A program made the translations under genes and the position numbers. A DNA stretch of 64,000 nucleotides from positions 36,585,659 through 36,649,658 of the forward strand of contig NC_085871.1 of NCBI RefSeq assembly GCF_034702125.1, read 5' to 3'. This DNA is from Engraulis encrasicolus. Its lineage: Eukaryota > Chordata > Actinopteri > Clupeiformes > Engraulidae. A model generated the notes under the pieces. The model did not search any database, had not been told where the DNA came from, and worked only from the letters and a program-made list of their open reading frames with translations. This document shows, piece by piece, positions 52,657 to 64,000 of the stretch (its first letter is position 1; every line of letters starts with the position of its first letter).

Positions 52657-53015
52657 AGGGACACTGTGTGAGATTTTTAGATGTTTATTTCCAGAATTCA
52701 TGCTGCCCATTCACTAATGTTACCTTTTTCATGAATACTTACCACCAGCATCAAATTCGAAGTATTCATTATGACTGGAAAAATTGCACTTTTCATACAT
52801 GAAAAGGGGGATCTTCTCCATAGTCCACCATTTTGAATTTCCAAAAGTAGCCATTTTTAGCTGCAAAAATGTCTGTACTTGGACCATACTAGAAAATATT
52901 TGTTTATTACTTAGTAAACGTTCATGTAAAGATCAAATTTGGCAATAGGCAGCCCAGTTTCAATGAGCAGCATAGTTGCAGTACCTTTTTCGACCATTTC
53001 CTGCACAGTGTCCCT
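52657..53015. mobile_element. TTAA MITE (AGGGACACTGTG family), full length 359 bp, reverse orientation
   Basis: It begins AGGGACACTGTGTGAGATTTTTAG and ends CATTTCCTGCACAGTGTCCCT, flanked by perfect TTAA (52653-52656, 53016-53019). It has the same length as 58829-59187 and the opposite orientation. The interrupted tandem duplication around it gives independent evidence of the insertion point. Confidence 0.95.
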
Positions 53016-53019
53016 TTAA

Positions 53020-53870
<851 letters not shown>

Positions 53871-53990
53871 CCTGCATGTGTGCATGTGACAGCACCTCAA
53901 CCATAGTTTGACTCAAGGGCCATGATAATATGCATAGGATACAATAGATATTCAGTATGGGTATCGCAAGCTTACACATTATGTAACCAA

Positions 53991-54250
<260 letters not shown>

Positions 54251-54725
54251 TGCACATGCCTCTGTGCCCGTGTGTGCCTGCCTGTGTGTGTGTGTGACAA
54301 TGCAGACTCCGCCACAGCTTGACTTAGGGGCCAGACACTCACAATTCATCAGAAGCCGGCCTTTGATTGAGGAGTTGGCATGGCAACGCCGCCACTGCTG
54401 GTCAATATGGGGAGGGACCGGCAGAGAGAAGACTTGCCTCACCGCGCCTGCCGGCACACAGAGCTATAATTAAACTCAAATTAGAGCCACTATGGACTGT
54501 TAATCCTGACAATGGCTTTGAGTGGGCAACTATAGGCTACATGCCAGCGCAGGCAGGGCGACACTCCTCTTCCCATCCAGATGTACCATCCTCAGTAGCA
54601 CACGTGTGCAGTATATGACAGACTGGTGGCATATCGGTACATACTGTAGATTATTTGTTGTCCTCACGTTTAAGTAGAAACATTAAGCTGTCACCACTGC
54701 ACTGCATCTTACTGGATGCAAGATA
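54251..54725. other. No feature recognised
   Basis: Moderately GC-rich unique sequence. No splice-bounded exon is convincing. Confidence 0.5.
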
Positions 54726-55147
54726 GAAATATACAAATTAACCATTTGATCACATCTGATAAAATAATTAAAATTGGAAGTGGAAGGGGGTGGCATAGTC
54801 TGTCATGGCCACCATGTGCACAATTTCTGCTTCCTGATGTATTCAACTCTGACTAGCATTTAAATGTAACCAAGGCCTATAGATACATGAATAATAACAA
54901 TGACTACCGACACTCTTCTCCTACAGTCCCATTAACATGCATGAACCATACAATAACACTCATCTATGGAATAATTACAAATGACAAACCTTACTGTATG
55001 CCGAATAGAAATTAACCATTTGATCAGATCTGATTAAATAATTTAAAATGGAATTGGATTGGAAGGGGTGCCATAGTCTGTTATGGCCACCATGTTCACA
55101 CACACAATTACTGCTTCCTGATGTCTTCAGCTCTGACTAGCATGTGA
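54726..55147. repeat. Local duplication: two copies about 275 bp apart
   Basis: 'ATTAACCATTTGATCA.ATCTGAT.AAATAATT...ATAGTCTGT.ATGGCCACCATGT...CTGCTTCCTGATGT.TTCA.CTCTGACTAGCAT' occurs at about 54735-54862 and 55010-55147 in the same orientation. Confidence 0.8.
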
Positions 55148-55587
55148 CATCCATCTTTAGTCTGCTATCTGCACGCCATTCAAGTAGAATTTTTGGATTT
55201 GTCATGTAAACAGTGTTTATTCAGATCAGGCATGCGGATAAAATGTAATGCGATCAGAAATGCAGCTACTGAGCAAATGCTACGTCAATGTGAGATGAAT
55301 GGCGAAATAATATTTGAATAATAAACATAGGAACAATAGCATGAATATTTATTAATAAACCCCCAGTAAATAAACGGCTTATTGATTGGGTAGCCAAAAC
55401 TTTCAGTTACATAACAATTTGCTGGGGACAAGGTAAGGCACGGGAATAGAGAATCATTATTGTGTTCCAGCACTCATCGGTGCCTCCTACTTCCCACCAT
55501 TGGACATGCCAGGCTGGTTATAATGGCTTCCAGTAACACAGTGTTATTTTAACACTCAAGAGTAGCAGGGACCAGCCAAGAGTGATA
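55148..55587. other. No feature recognised
   Basis: Non-coding. 'CAGTGTTATTTTAACACT' at about 55540 is a fragment of the palindromic MITE family seen at 45250. Confidence 0.5.
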
Positions 55588-55705
55588 AAGAGGTCAGTTG
55601 TCCCAGGCCCAGGAAGAGAGGGGGCCTAGAATTGGGTCTTCATTATACTGTATGTATTATTGGGGGGGCTTTTCAGATGACTTAGTTTGTGCCAAAGCTG
55701 TCAGC
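55588..55705. repeat. GGGCCC-rich dispersed repeat, copy 2
   Basis: 'GAGGTCAGTTGTCCCAGGCCCAGG...GGCCTAGAATTGGGTCTTCATTATACTGTATGTATT...CAGATGACTTAGTTTGTGCCAAAGCTGTCAG'; compare 19325-19440. Confidence 0.65.
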
Positions 55706-55915
55706 GGTCCTGATTCAAACACCTCCACAAGCCATCCATTCAGGATTACACAATTCACTAGCAGCCAGCAGCAGACACCCACTGTGCCGGGAAGCAGCAA
55801 GAGCAAGTAGCTCCCCTAAAACGCCATTAAAAAGATTTATGAATTACACAACAGCCCCTATCTGACATGTTCCTCTGTAACATACAAGCTGGCATTTTAT
55901 GAATGGATAGACCTG

Positions 55916-56078
<163 letters not shown>

Positions 56079-56375
56079 GCATAAATGATTCTCTTATAAG
56101 CCTTCCGCTTAAAAATAGTCAAGTGGCCCCCGTGTACAGTTTGTGTTTATGAGACCTGATGCATTTATACGTTTTCATAAAACAGGGAGAAGGCTTCACG
56201 ACCCCCGGTGCAGACAAACAGGTCCCAGCGCTCTGCACAGGATGGATAGGCGCATGTTTGCGGAACCCTGCAAAGATAATCTCACCATTCCACAGAGACT
56301 TCCCCTTATAATGAAAAGGGAAAGGAGAAAAGGAGGCTGGCTGTGATCAGGGAAGCCGACAGCAGGGGTCGACAA

Positions 56376-56505
56376 AGGGGTCAGTTGTCCTGGACCCAGG
56401 GAGAGGTCGGGGGGCAGAACTGGGTCCCCATGACATTGCATGTATTGGGTGAGTGGGGGGCCCTCTCAGATGACTTTGTCCTGGGCCCAGGCAAAGCTGT
56501 CAGAT
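56376..56505. repeat. GGGCCC-rich dispersed repeat, copy 3
   Basis: 'GGGGTCAGTTGTCCTGGACCCAGG...GGGCAGAACTGGGTCCCCATGACATTGCATGTATT...CAGATGACTTTGTCCTGGGCCCAGGCAAAGCTGTCAG' follows the order of copies 1 and 2. Confidence 0.65.
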
Positions 56506-56743
56506 CAGAGGCCCCTGTGGTGATGGTGGGGATGGCGGTACGCAAGGTGGTGCTGGATGTTTACACTCTCTCTATCTTCACGAGGGAAAAAAGAAGGGAA
56601 TATATGGATGTATTTTTATTCCGCTCCCCCTCCCCCTGTTCCAGCAGTAATGGATGGCCACCCACTCACTCAGGCAAGCCCGCCAACGCATCCTGGATGT
56701 ACAAGATCTATTTGTCTTGCTCTGCCACCTGAAAACAAAGCAT

Positions 56744-56746
<3 letters not shown>

Positions 56747-56803
<57 letters not shown>
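56747..56803. repeat. (CT)n microsatellite
   Basis: About 57 bases of perfect TC repeat. Confidence 0.97.
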
Positions 56804-56805
<2 letters not shown>

Positions 56806-56844
56806 TTAATCTCTGTATGTCTTCCTCAGTCTTTGGCTCTGTTC

Positions 56845-57090
<246 letters not shown>

Positions 57091-57185
57091 ATCAGGGGCA
57101 CAAAGTAACCAGCTGTGAGGGGTTATTTATGGAGGAACTGGGTAGAACTGTTCAAGAGGTATACTACCCCAAACTCCCTACCTGT

Positions 57186-57300
<115 letters not shown>

Positions 57301-57699
57301 GTTCAACAAGTAGTACCCCCCAACACCCCAACACCTCGCTCCCTGCTGCTTATGTAATCAGGTGGAACACCGAGTTATGTAATGAAGACGCAGTTACGTA
57401 AGACAAGACAAGTCAGACACAAGAGTTAAGAACACACGAGAATATTTTTTCTTTTTTTCTTCTTTTTTTGTACTTCGGAGGAGCCTCTCATTTGTTCTAA
57501 AATGGCACATGACATGAGCCAAACAGTTGGGCCGGAAAAAAAACCATTATATCCACTTACACTTCAATCTGGCAAGCATTGCGATGTAATGGCCAGTGTT
57601 GTGTCGATATGAGCTATACCCGTTAAAGCTATACCCATACAGCATGCTACAGAAGCGCCCCAATAAACAGTAAAAATGGGATGGTTGACAGGTATGGTT

Positions 57700-58100
57700 G
57701 TATGTCGATTGCAGTTTTTCTCGATTGCTTACACACAATTTTCAGAATCAGGTCTCGAATTCTCAAAACTCTACACACAAATCCCCAAAACTCACACAAA
57801 ACGGGCAAAACTCCTCACTACCTCTGAAAAATGCACGTCTTGTCTCAAACATTGTGCACTCTTCTAAAAATGCAATTTTGTTCTCAAATGACACACACAA
57901 GAAGTCATTTACATTTTTTCTCGATTGCTTACACACAATTTCTGATACTTCACACACAATTCTCGGAACATCTCACCCATTTCCCAACTCCCCTAACCAA
58001 TGTCACTGAACACTAAGCACAATTCTTCTTTACACTCACATTTCAGTTTTAAAACATACTCTTTTCAGACCACTACACACAATTCTCTGAATTACACACA
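57700..58100. repeat. Direct repeats of TTTTTCTCGATTGCTTACACACAATTT (about 205 bp apart)
   Basis: The block occurs at 57714 and 57919 in the same orientation. Between and after the copies, many variants of TCTCAAAACT/CACACAAT recur. This suggests an end-repeated or rearranged transposon, or a degenerate tandem array. No inverted partner was found in the window. Confidence 0.55.
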
Positions 58101-58611
58101 ATTTTCATGAAGAAAAACCCTGGTTGTCGCATTGAACACACTGCCATTCAAAATACTAAAATCAACTACCCTACTATATTCACTTCCTCATCACATGGGC
58201 AAACTCTCTTCATACCGGTTTACAATCTGAAATCATCACCCCATAAGGACACACATTGCATGTGATATTGATGAAAGCATGAGTGAATGTAGTGAGAAAA
58301 TACATTTGTTTAGTTTTTGAACTCCACAATATGTTATACAAGAGACAACTTTCATGTGGTTACCCAATATTTGACAATAAATTAGTGCAATTTTTTAAAT
58401 GTCAGAAATATATGTAAAATGTAATTAAACACTGGTTATTGCATTGTACCTAATGTGGTAGATCCACTGTAATAGTGAACCAATAAAATAAAGTGTAAAT
58501 ATAACCTCTTGCAAGTTATTGTCATCCATTAAAACAGTTATCAAAGCAGTTCATATTTTTCAATTGAATATAATTTGACACTTGACATAGCAATCAGTGT
58601 TGCTCAAGCAC
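58101..58611. other. No feature recognised
   Basis: AT-rich non-coding sequence. Confidence 0.5.
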
Positions 58612-59278
58612 TAGTAGGGATATACATAATAATTGATATCGATGTATCGATCCTACCTGTAGCCGACGATTGAATCGACTCATATATCATGGGGTATCAA
58701 AAATAATCGAATCGCTGGCCCCTGCCCAATCCCCTGGCTCCATAACATAGTAGAAGTGGAAAAGTAGGTAATTGGAAAAAATCTAATCGAATTGTATAGT
58801 ATCGTATCGTATCGTGGGGCAGTCTTAAAGGGACACTGTGCAGGAAATGGTCAAAAAAGGTACTGCAACTATGCTGCTCATTGAAACTGGGCTGCCTATA
58901 GCCAAATTTGATCTTTACATGAAAGTTTACTAAGTAATAAACAAATATTTTCTAGTATGGTCCAAGTACAGTCGTTTTTGCAGCTAAAAATGGCTATTTT
59001 TGGAAATTCAAAATGGCGGACCATGGAGAAGATCCCCCTTTTCATGTATGAAAAGTGCAATTTTTCCAGTCATAATGAATCCTTAGAATTTGATGGTGGT
59101 GGTAAGTATTCATGAAAAATGTAACATTAGTGAATGAGCAGCATGAATTCTAAAAATAAACAACTAAAAATCTCACACAGTGTCCCTTTAAGTATTGAAA
59201 AGAATTGAATCACTGCCTGAAGAAATTTATATCAATTAGTAAGTAGCCTATAGTGGAGCCTGCGATTTGCACCCCTAA
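58612..59278. mobile_element. Probable TAGNGGTG-group hAT relic, interrupted by a TTAA MITE
   Basis: It begins near TAGGGATATACATAATAAT and ends near GCGATTTGCACCCCTAA. ATCGATTCG/AATCGAATCG-like motifs inside match 45832-46120. The flanks do not show a matching 8-bp TSD, so the boundaries are tentative. Confidence 0.5.
58829..59187. mobile_element. TTAA MITE (AGGGACACTGTG family), full length 359 bp, forward orientation
   Basis: It begins AGGGACACTGTGCAGGAAATGG and ends CTCACACAGTGTCCCT, flanked by perfect TTAA (58825-58828, 59188-59191). It inserted into a hAT relic, so it is the younger of the two. Confidence 0.95.
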
Positions 59279-59301
59279 CTTACACACATACTATTTCCAG
59301 T

Positions 59302-59456
59302 CATGGGTGCCGCGAGGGGGGGAAAGGTGGTACAGATTCTAAGGGCCCAACAGCATTGACAGGGCCCCTGGAAGGATGCTGATAACATAATTTGTCATTT
59401 TGGGGGCCCAAAATTTGAATCTTTCATGGGGCCCAACATTTTTAGCAGCGCCCCTG
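59302..59456. mobile_element. hAT-type MITE (155 bp), copy 2, reverse orientation
   Basis: It begins CATGGGTGCCGCGAGG and ends AGCAGCGCCCCTG, flanked by a perfect 8-bp TSD TTTCCAGT (59294-59301, 59457-59464). It is the reverse complement of 6744-6900. Confidence 0.93.
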
Positions 59457-59831
59457 TTTCCAGTGTAGGTCAGTACTTAGTACACCTACTTATAGGGGTT
59501 ATGGTGAAGGTTTGGGTTTATGTAACACTCTATGGTAGCTCATCTCATCAAAGCAGCCCACCTCAGCAGAACACCTACCATTCATCACGATACAATGGCC
59601 GGATAACAAGATGGTGAGAACAAAGCAGACACTCATCAAGCCAGGCTATGTCTGTCTGTCTGCTGTTAGCGCACCTTCCTTCACGCTCATCCGATGCAAT
59701 TTTGTTCCTGTCTCTTTTGAGGACAGATTGTCGACTTGCTAAGACTGCTGTTGTGCTGTTGTGACATGCACCTCCATTAGACTCAGTGTCTCTCGGTTCT
59801 TTGGACAAGATGTCCATTGCCACTGTACAAA

Positions 59832-59974
<143 letters not shown>

Positions 59975-60652
59975 CCAGATCTGTCCTGCTAGACTACCCT
60001 ACCAGATGCTATCAGCTGTCACGAATTCGTTCAAGCACACAAAAGGGGAGCAGTAGTATTCATGCCAGTGTAATGTCATGGCTTGTCACCCACTGCTATC
60101 CCATCCAGCGGGGAAAAAATAGGCCTGAAATGGTGTCACTGCTATCTCATCCAACACCTTAAGATGGTGTATTGTTTTCCTTGGTTAGAAGGGATACAGT
60201 TTACCATTGAACAGTGTGGTGTCACAGGATATAGAATAAGATGGCCCATCAATTTTCAGCTATTTTTTCATAGAAAAACCGAGTGTCTCAACATGCCTAG
60301 TGTGAAGTCATTATTTCGTTTTCCGTTTGCCAGATTGAATGGAATAGTTGAATGATCGGATGATACACGGACCCCAGTCACAAGTTTGGCTAAATTAGAT
60401 GACTCCCCGTTTTCGAGTGGAGTTTCAAGGTCTACCACAGAAGTCAAGGTCTACCACAAAACTGTACACAGAACCAGTGAAAGCTAGGGCGCTTTTATAG
60501 TCTTAGCCCGATTATCGTCGACTTTCAAATCTCTGTTCGAGACTTAGTCTGACCCCGTCCCGTGCATAACGATTAACGTTTCCCAAATGGCATGCTTGAC
60601 CCTCCTCCCTCGGTTTGCTACTGGTCAAGGCCAGAAAAGGCTGTGCCTAAGT
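59975..60652. other. No feature recognised
   Basis: Non-coding. A short direct repeat AAGGTCTACCACA at 60428 and 60446 is the only structure noted. Confidence 0.5.
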
Positions 60653-60656
60653 TTAA

Positions 60657-61216
60657 CCCTATTCAGACTGGGCTTTTTTGGCATTCCTGGGCCTGGGGGG
60701 GGGGCTCTTTTGACCCCCCCCTCATAACTCATGAACGGAATACAGTATCACTACGAAACTTGGGGGAGATGATCTACATATGGACATCTATAAATGACAT
60801 CATTTTTAATTATCTGGTATTATGACGTCATTATGACATCATTATCTTATTATGCCCAAAATATCGTCATAATGGATTTTCCAACAAATTTAGGTAATAC
60901 ACCTAAATTTGAATGATGCTATGCTTCGAACCACTTAAATGCTCACAAAGTTGTCTGATGCTAATGGAAATTAAAAATATGAAAAAATATGGCGTCATAG
61001 ATATGGTAAAGTGATTTTTGGTCGGACATACCTGTCACAAAACCATTGCCATGGCAACGGCAAAAATGATTAACCTAATATTTAATTGTAGCCAACTAAA
61101 TTTTAGGGAAAGTCACAAAGTTTCGTAGTCATAGCGTAAGTAGTTTGGGAATTATACGACATCAAAGTTGGTGCGGGCACTTTTAGCCCCCCCCCCCCCC
61201 CCCAGTCTGGATAGGG
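60657..61216. mobile_element. piggyBac-like TTAA MITE (560 bp)
   Basis: It begins CCCTATTCAGACTGGGC and ends CCCAGTCTGGATAGGG (16-bp inverted ends, one mismatch), flanked by TTAA (60653-60656, 61217-61220). CCC-type ends with a TTAA target fit piggyBac-derived MITEs. A poly-G run at 60695-60704 and a poly-C run at 61187-61203 lie just inside the ends. It has no coding capacity. Confidence 0.9.
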
Positions 61217-61220
61217 TTAA

Positions 61221-62090
61221 GCCAAAAATGTCTTAGTCCCAATTAAATGTCTCTGCATAAAGCAAGTCACTGCCCTGAACACGCCTCCACCCAGGGCCGT
61301 TGGAGCTGCTCAAAGTTGATTGGTTCCCTACAAAGTGGGTGGAGTTCCCAATTTCTCCAGACCTCGAAAACGATAGCCTATGTATATTGCTCGTGGCCTC
61401 ACTGGCCTAGTAGGAGTACTACCGAAGTGCTCACCTATACAGGCCTATCTTCAACCTAGGTTATGGGAATGAAACTATACCAAACTATCTCAGAACGACT
61501 ATACCGTAAGTGCTTTTAGTAGCAATTGGCTGAAACAATTAAATTCAGATGCTTATGCGAGGGTTTGATCGTAGGTGGAGATCTTCTGAAGATTCTCAGC
61601 GCTGGTGACAGTTGATAAATTGTAGGACTAAATTCATAAAGATCACGTATTCCTATAAATAATATACATTTATATATTTAAAAGATCTGGCCCTACGTGC
61701 GGAAATAATGTATATTTCCAACTTATTTTCAGCCATAATCTCCTTTCCTGCGGATTATTAATTTAATATATTATTCTTAAGGAGGACATGCTGCTCCTCA
61801 ACTGCAATTACTTGATTGGAAAACAGCATTTCTGAGTATTTCTCCGTATTGCTAAGAGAAACATTATTTCTGAAGGGTTTTATTTCAAGAAATAAAGGGT
61901 TTTATTTCAAGAAAATTGAGGTCCAGGAGAGGATCTGCTTGCTGCAATTGGCACATGACAAAGACAGGAGAAGTCAAACATCAGCTTCCACAAATCACAA
62001 TACTCCCCACCAATACAGCATGCTACCGCATGCCTCTGGGTATTGAAAAGCAGTCACATCACATCACTGGTTGATTAGAAAGTGTAGCCG
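61221..62090. other. No feature recognised
   Basis: Non-coding unique sequence. The direct repeat AAGGGTTTTATTTCAAGAAA occurs at 61874 and 61896. Confidence 0.5.
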
Positions 62091-62099
62091 AGTCCAAGG

Positions 62100-63773
62100 C
62101 TATGTCTCAAATCACGCACTTATGTCAGTGCACTGACAGCCAGTGCACAGTGCACACAGTGCACTGAGGTCTTTAGTGCATAGTGTCGTGGAAAAATTTG
62201 AGCACTATGCACTGTGTCCTCGCTGGAAGTGATGGCTGAGCATGGCATTAGCTCGCCAAAATATGAGTTGGCTACTAGAGGTGCTTAACTCGAATCTTTG
62301 AGGCGTCCGGATGGATTGGATCATTCCAAGGAGGGTATCCGGATTAGACGGATCACTCGGATCACTTATTTAAAATAAATAAAAATAAATAATAATAATA
62401 ATGTATTTTTTAAAACGTTTCTGCCGTTAAGTGGCTATGCGCCTCGCCTTTGTTGCCCCATTTATCAATTCACATCGATAAATCAAAGAGTAAGACAGTT
62501 TGATCAACAAAACTCACTTTATGAATCGTCACAGTTCCTAAACTCATGCTGCGACCCGACCCTGGGTCTCCTCACTAAACATGCGACCACGACTCGAAGA
62601 GCCTTTGGCAGCAGTGAAACGGCATGTTCCTGATTTTGCAATAAATAATGTGTGTGTTTGTATTTAAGAAGACTAAAAGTCAAATATTTGGGTGCAGAAG
62701 TCTAGTTGAGCAGGGAGGATAGACAGGAGGCGAGCAGCAGATGACCACTCGCTTCCGCTGCCGAGTTGCCTTGCGACTCGCACACTCGTGGCAAAAACGA
62801 AACTTAAGCGATTGATCCGATCCGTAGGGGATTCGCTGCTACCAACAACTCAGTCAGGATTCGTCTCACCGAGTCGCCGAGGGCGCCGCTGCTGACTCGG
62901 ACGAGGGGAGTGACAGCAGTGGCTTTAAAGTCTGTATGCTGTAACGCAGTGGGTGATAGTAGAGTCACTAGCCTACAGACTGAGATGTAAAAGCGTTGGC
63001 AGAGCACTGTTAACGTTTAGAAATGTAGGCTAGACCTCAACAGAGTCAGAATCACACACATAGGGAGTGGGGATCTGCGACTCAATTGGCCACAACAGGC
63101 AGGACGGATCAAACAGGCTCGATGAATGACGAGGCGGGAGTTGGTTCCGTTTTACTCAGTGAGTGTTCGTGACTGAACAGCAAACTGAGATATTAGAGAA
63201 TGGCTGTTGTAGTCAACTAAAGAGGATATATTCCGGTTTCACAATTTCTCGCGCTGTAACTGCCATTTTGTTGACATATTAATGAAATGCCGTCTGACCC
63301 GCCTTTGGCGGATCAATGCATGACAGCCATCCGGTCTGTCCGGAGGAGGTCTTTATCCGGTTGTCCAAACGGATCATCCGGGTTTTAATCAGCGCTATTG
63401 GCTACTGTTTACAATGCACAGCATCTGGTGCTTGTATTTCCATTTCCTTCACACCAAAGGACAGCAATCACACATACAATACTTTGGTTGGCATGAAAAG
63501 GTTGGTGTCCCATCAACATTACTTACAGAATTAGGAGACTGTTGACCAAACTCTTCTACTGAACTGAATGCCACATTTCCTCTGTGTCATTGTCAACATG
63601 GCCACCGTTTAGTGCGTGCAGTGTCCATCAGTCAAGCAATGCATTTTTCCGACATTGTTAGGGGATCATCCTGGCACTTTCAGTGCACTGGCTCAACTGA
63701 AATTTTCAGCGTGAGCACCCTAAGCACTGAAAAACAGTGCCCGAAGTGCACAAGTACGTGATTTGAGACACAG
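62100..63773. mobile_element. TIR element (about 544 bp without insert) interrupted by a hAT element
   Basis: The left end CTATGTCTCAAATCACGCACTTATG and the right end CACAAGTACGTGATTTGAGACACAG are inverted repeats over about 26 bp with a few mismatches. AGTCCAAG lies at 62091-62098 and 63772-63779, a 7-8 bp duplication depending on where the end is placed. The subterminal regions contain many CAGTGCACTG-like palindromes. The interior is split at 62275/63406 by the 1122-bp hAT element. Confidence 0.82.
62276..63397. mobile_element. hAT-type element of the TAGNGGTG group (1122 bp), copy 2
   Basis: It begins TAGAGGTGCTTAACTCGAATC and ends GGTTTTAATCAGCGCTA, flanked by a perfect 8-bp TSD TTGGCTAC (62268-62275, 63398-63405). 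It is collinear with 28604-29770 with high identity and small indels. It has no intact ORF, so it must depend on a transposase encoded elsewhere. Confidence 0.95.
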
Positions 63774-63779
63774 TCCAAG

Positions 63780-64000
63780 TCTGAGTCAATACAGGAAGTG
63801 CGTAATCCTAATCAGCTGATTTAGAACCCGCACATGGTTGTCTTTTGTGTCTGACAGAGAGAATGCTAATGCCTGAACTTAAGCGGACAGAGTGCCTCCA
63901 GAGTGCCTTCAGACATTGATTTCATTTCTGCGGATCACAATGCTAATAGATCTGAATAATAGAGAAAATACCCACTTGCCAGTAATTGTCATCCATTAAG
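63780..64000. other. No feature recognised
   Basis: Short non-coding right edge of the window. Confidence 0.5.

Noticed and set aside
57676..58016. Plus-strand ORFs (MGWLTGMVVCRLQFFS..., MYVDCSFSR...)
   Set aside because: They run through a repeat-rich segment with repeated CACACAATTT motifs; no protein similarity.

Overview
The window looks like genomic DNA from a ray-finned (teleost) fish. It has one recognisable vertebrate gene split into small exons, very long (GT)n/(CT)n microsatellites, tRNA-derived SINEs, an L1-type LINE, an LTR retrotransposon, and many short hAT, TTAA-type and other inverted-repeat transposons with intact target-site duplications (TSDs). No rRNA, canonical tRNA, CRISPR array or prokaryotic gene is visible.

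Host gene (about 1-10.65 kb, minus strand): three exons at 10649-10517, 9222-8870 and 7292-7096 join in frame. They encode the N-terminal cysteine region, transmembrane segment and linker of a synaptotagmin that best matches SYT10. The C2A and C2B exons are not seen and should lie left of base 1. The intron left of exon 3 holds two decayed tandem copies of the 3' half of exon 3 and several dated insertions, one of which duplicated the splice-donor region of exon 3.

11.7-18.8 kb: a roughly 7.1-kb block bounded by inverted copies of a CCCTTACGGAAGGAAAATATA-type end, with AT-rich subterminal DNA and a 90-bp tandem array. Inside are a 5'-truncated L1-type LINE with a perfect 14-bp TSD and what looks like a complete three-exon plus-strand transcription unit (GC-rich start, two consensus introns, AATAAA) with almost no coding capacity.

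18.8-24 kb: dispersed repeats, a GA microsatellite, and a foldback element containing the start of a THAP zinc finger.

24-40.3 kb: one LTR retrotransposon without pol (LTRs about 1.24 kb, a primer site matching tRNA-Ser(UGA), a short gag-like ORF). Each LTR is split by a different large DNA transposon. The 5' LTR holds a 6.5-kb TTAA element with 16-bp perfect inverted ends, a decayed minus-strand THAP exon, a decayed plus-strand multi-exon gene and four nested smaller elements. The 3' LTR holds a 5.55-kb hAT-like element with an internal foldback module (650-bp arms) around a decayed gene. Each LTR supplies the empty-site sequence for the insertion in the other.

40.3-64 kb: no host gene recognised. 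The region is a mosaic of hAT MITEs with 8-bp TSDs, five copies of one TTAA MITE family, a piggyBac-like MITE, SINEs and GT/CT microsatellites. Near the right edge an 1122-bp hAT sits inside another terminal-inverted-repeat element, and a second copy of that hAT lies at 28.6 kb.

All identifications come from reading the sequence and from memory of protein families; no database search was run.
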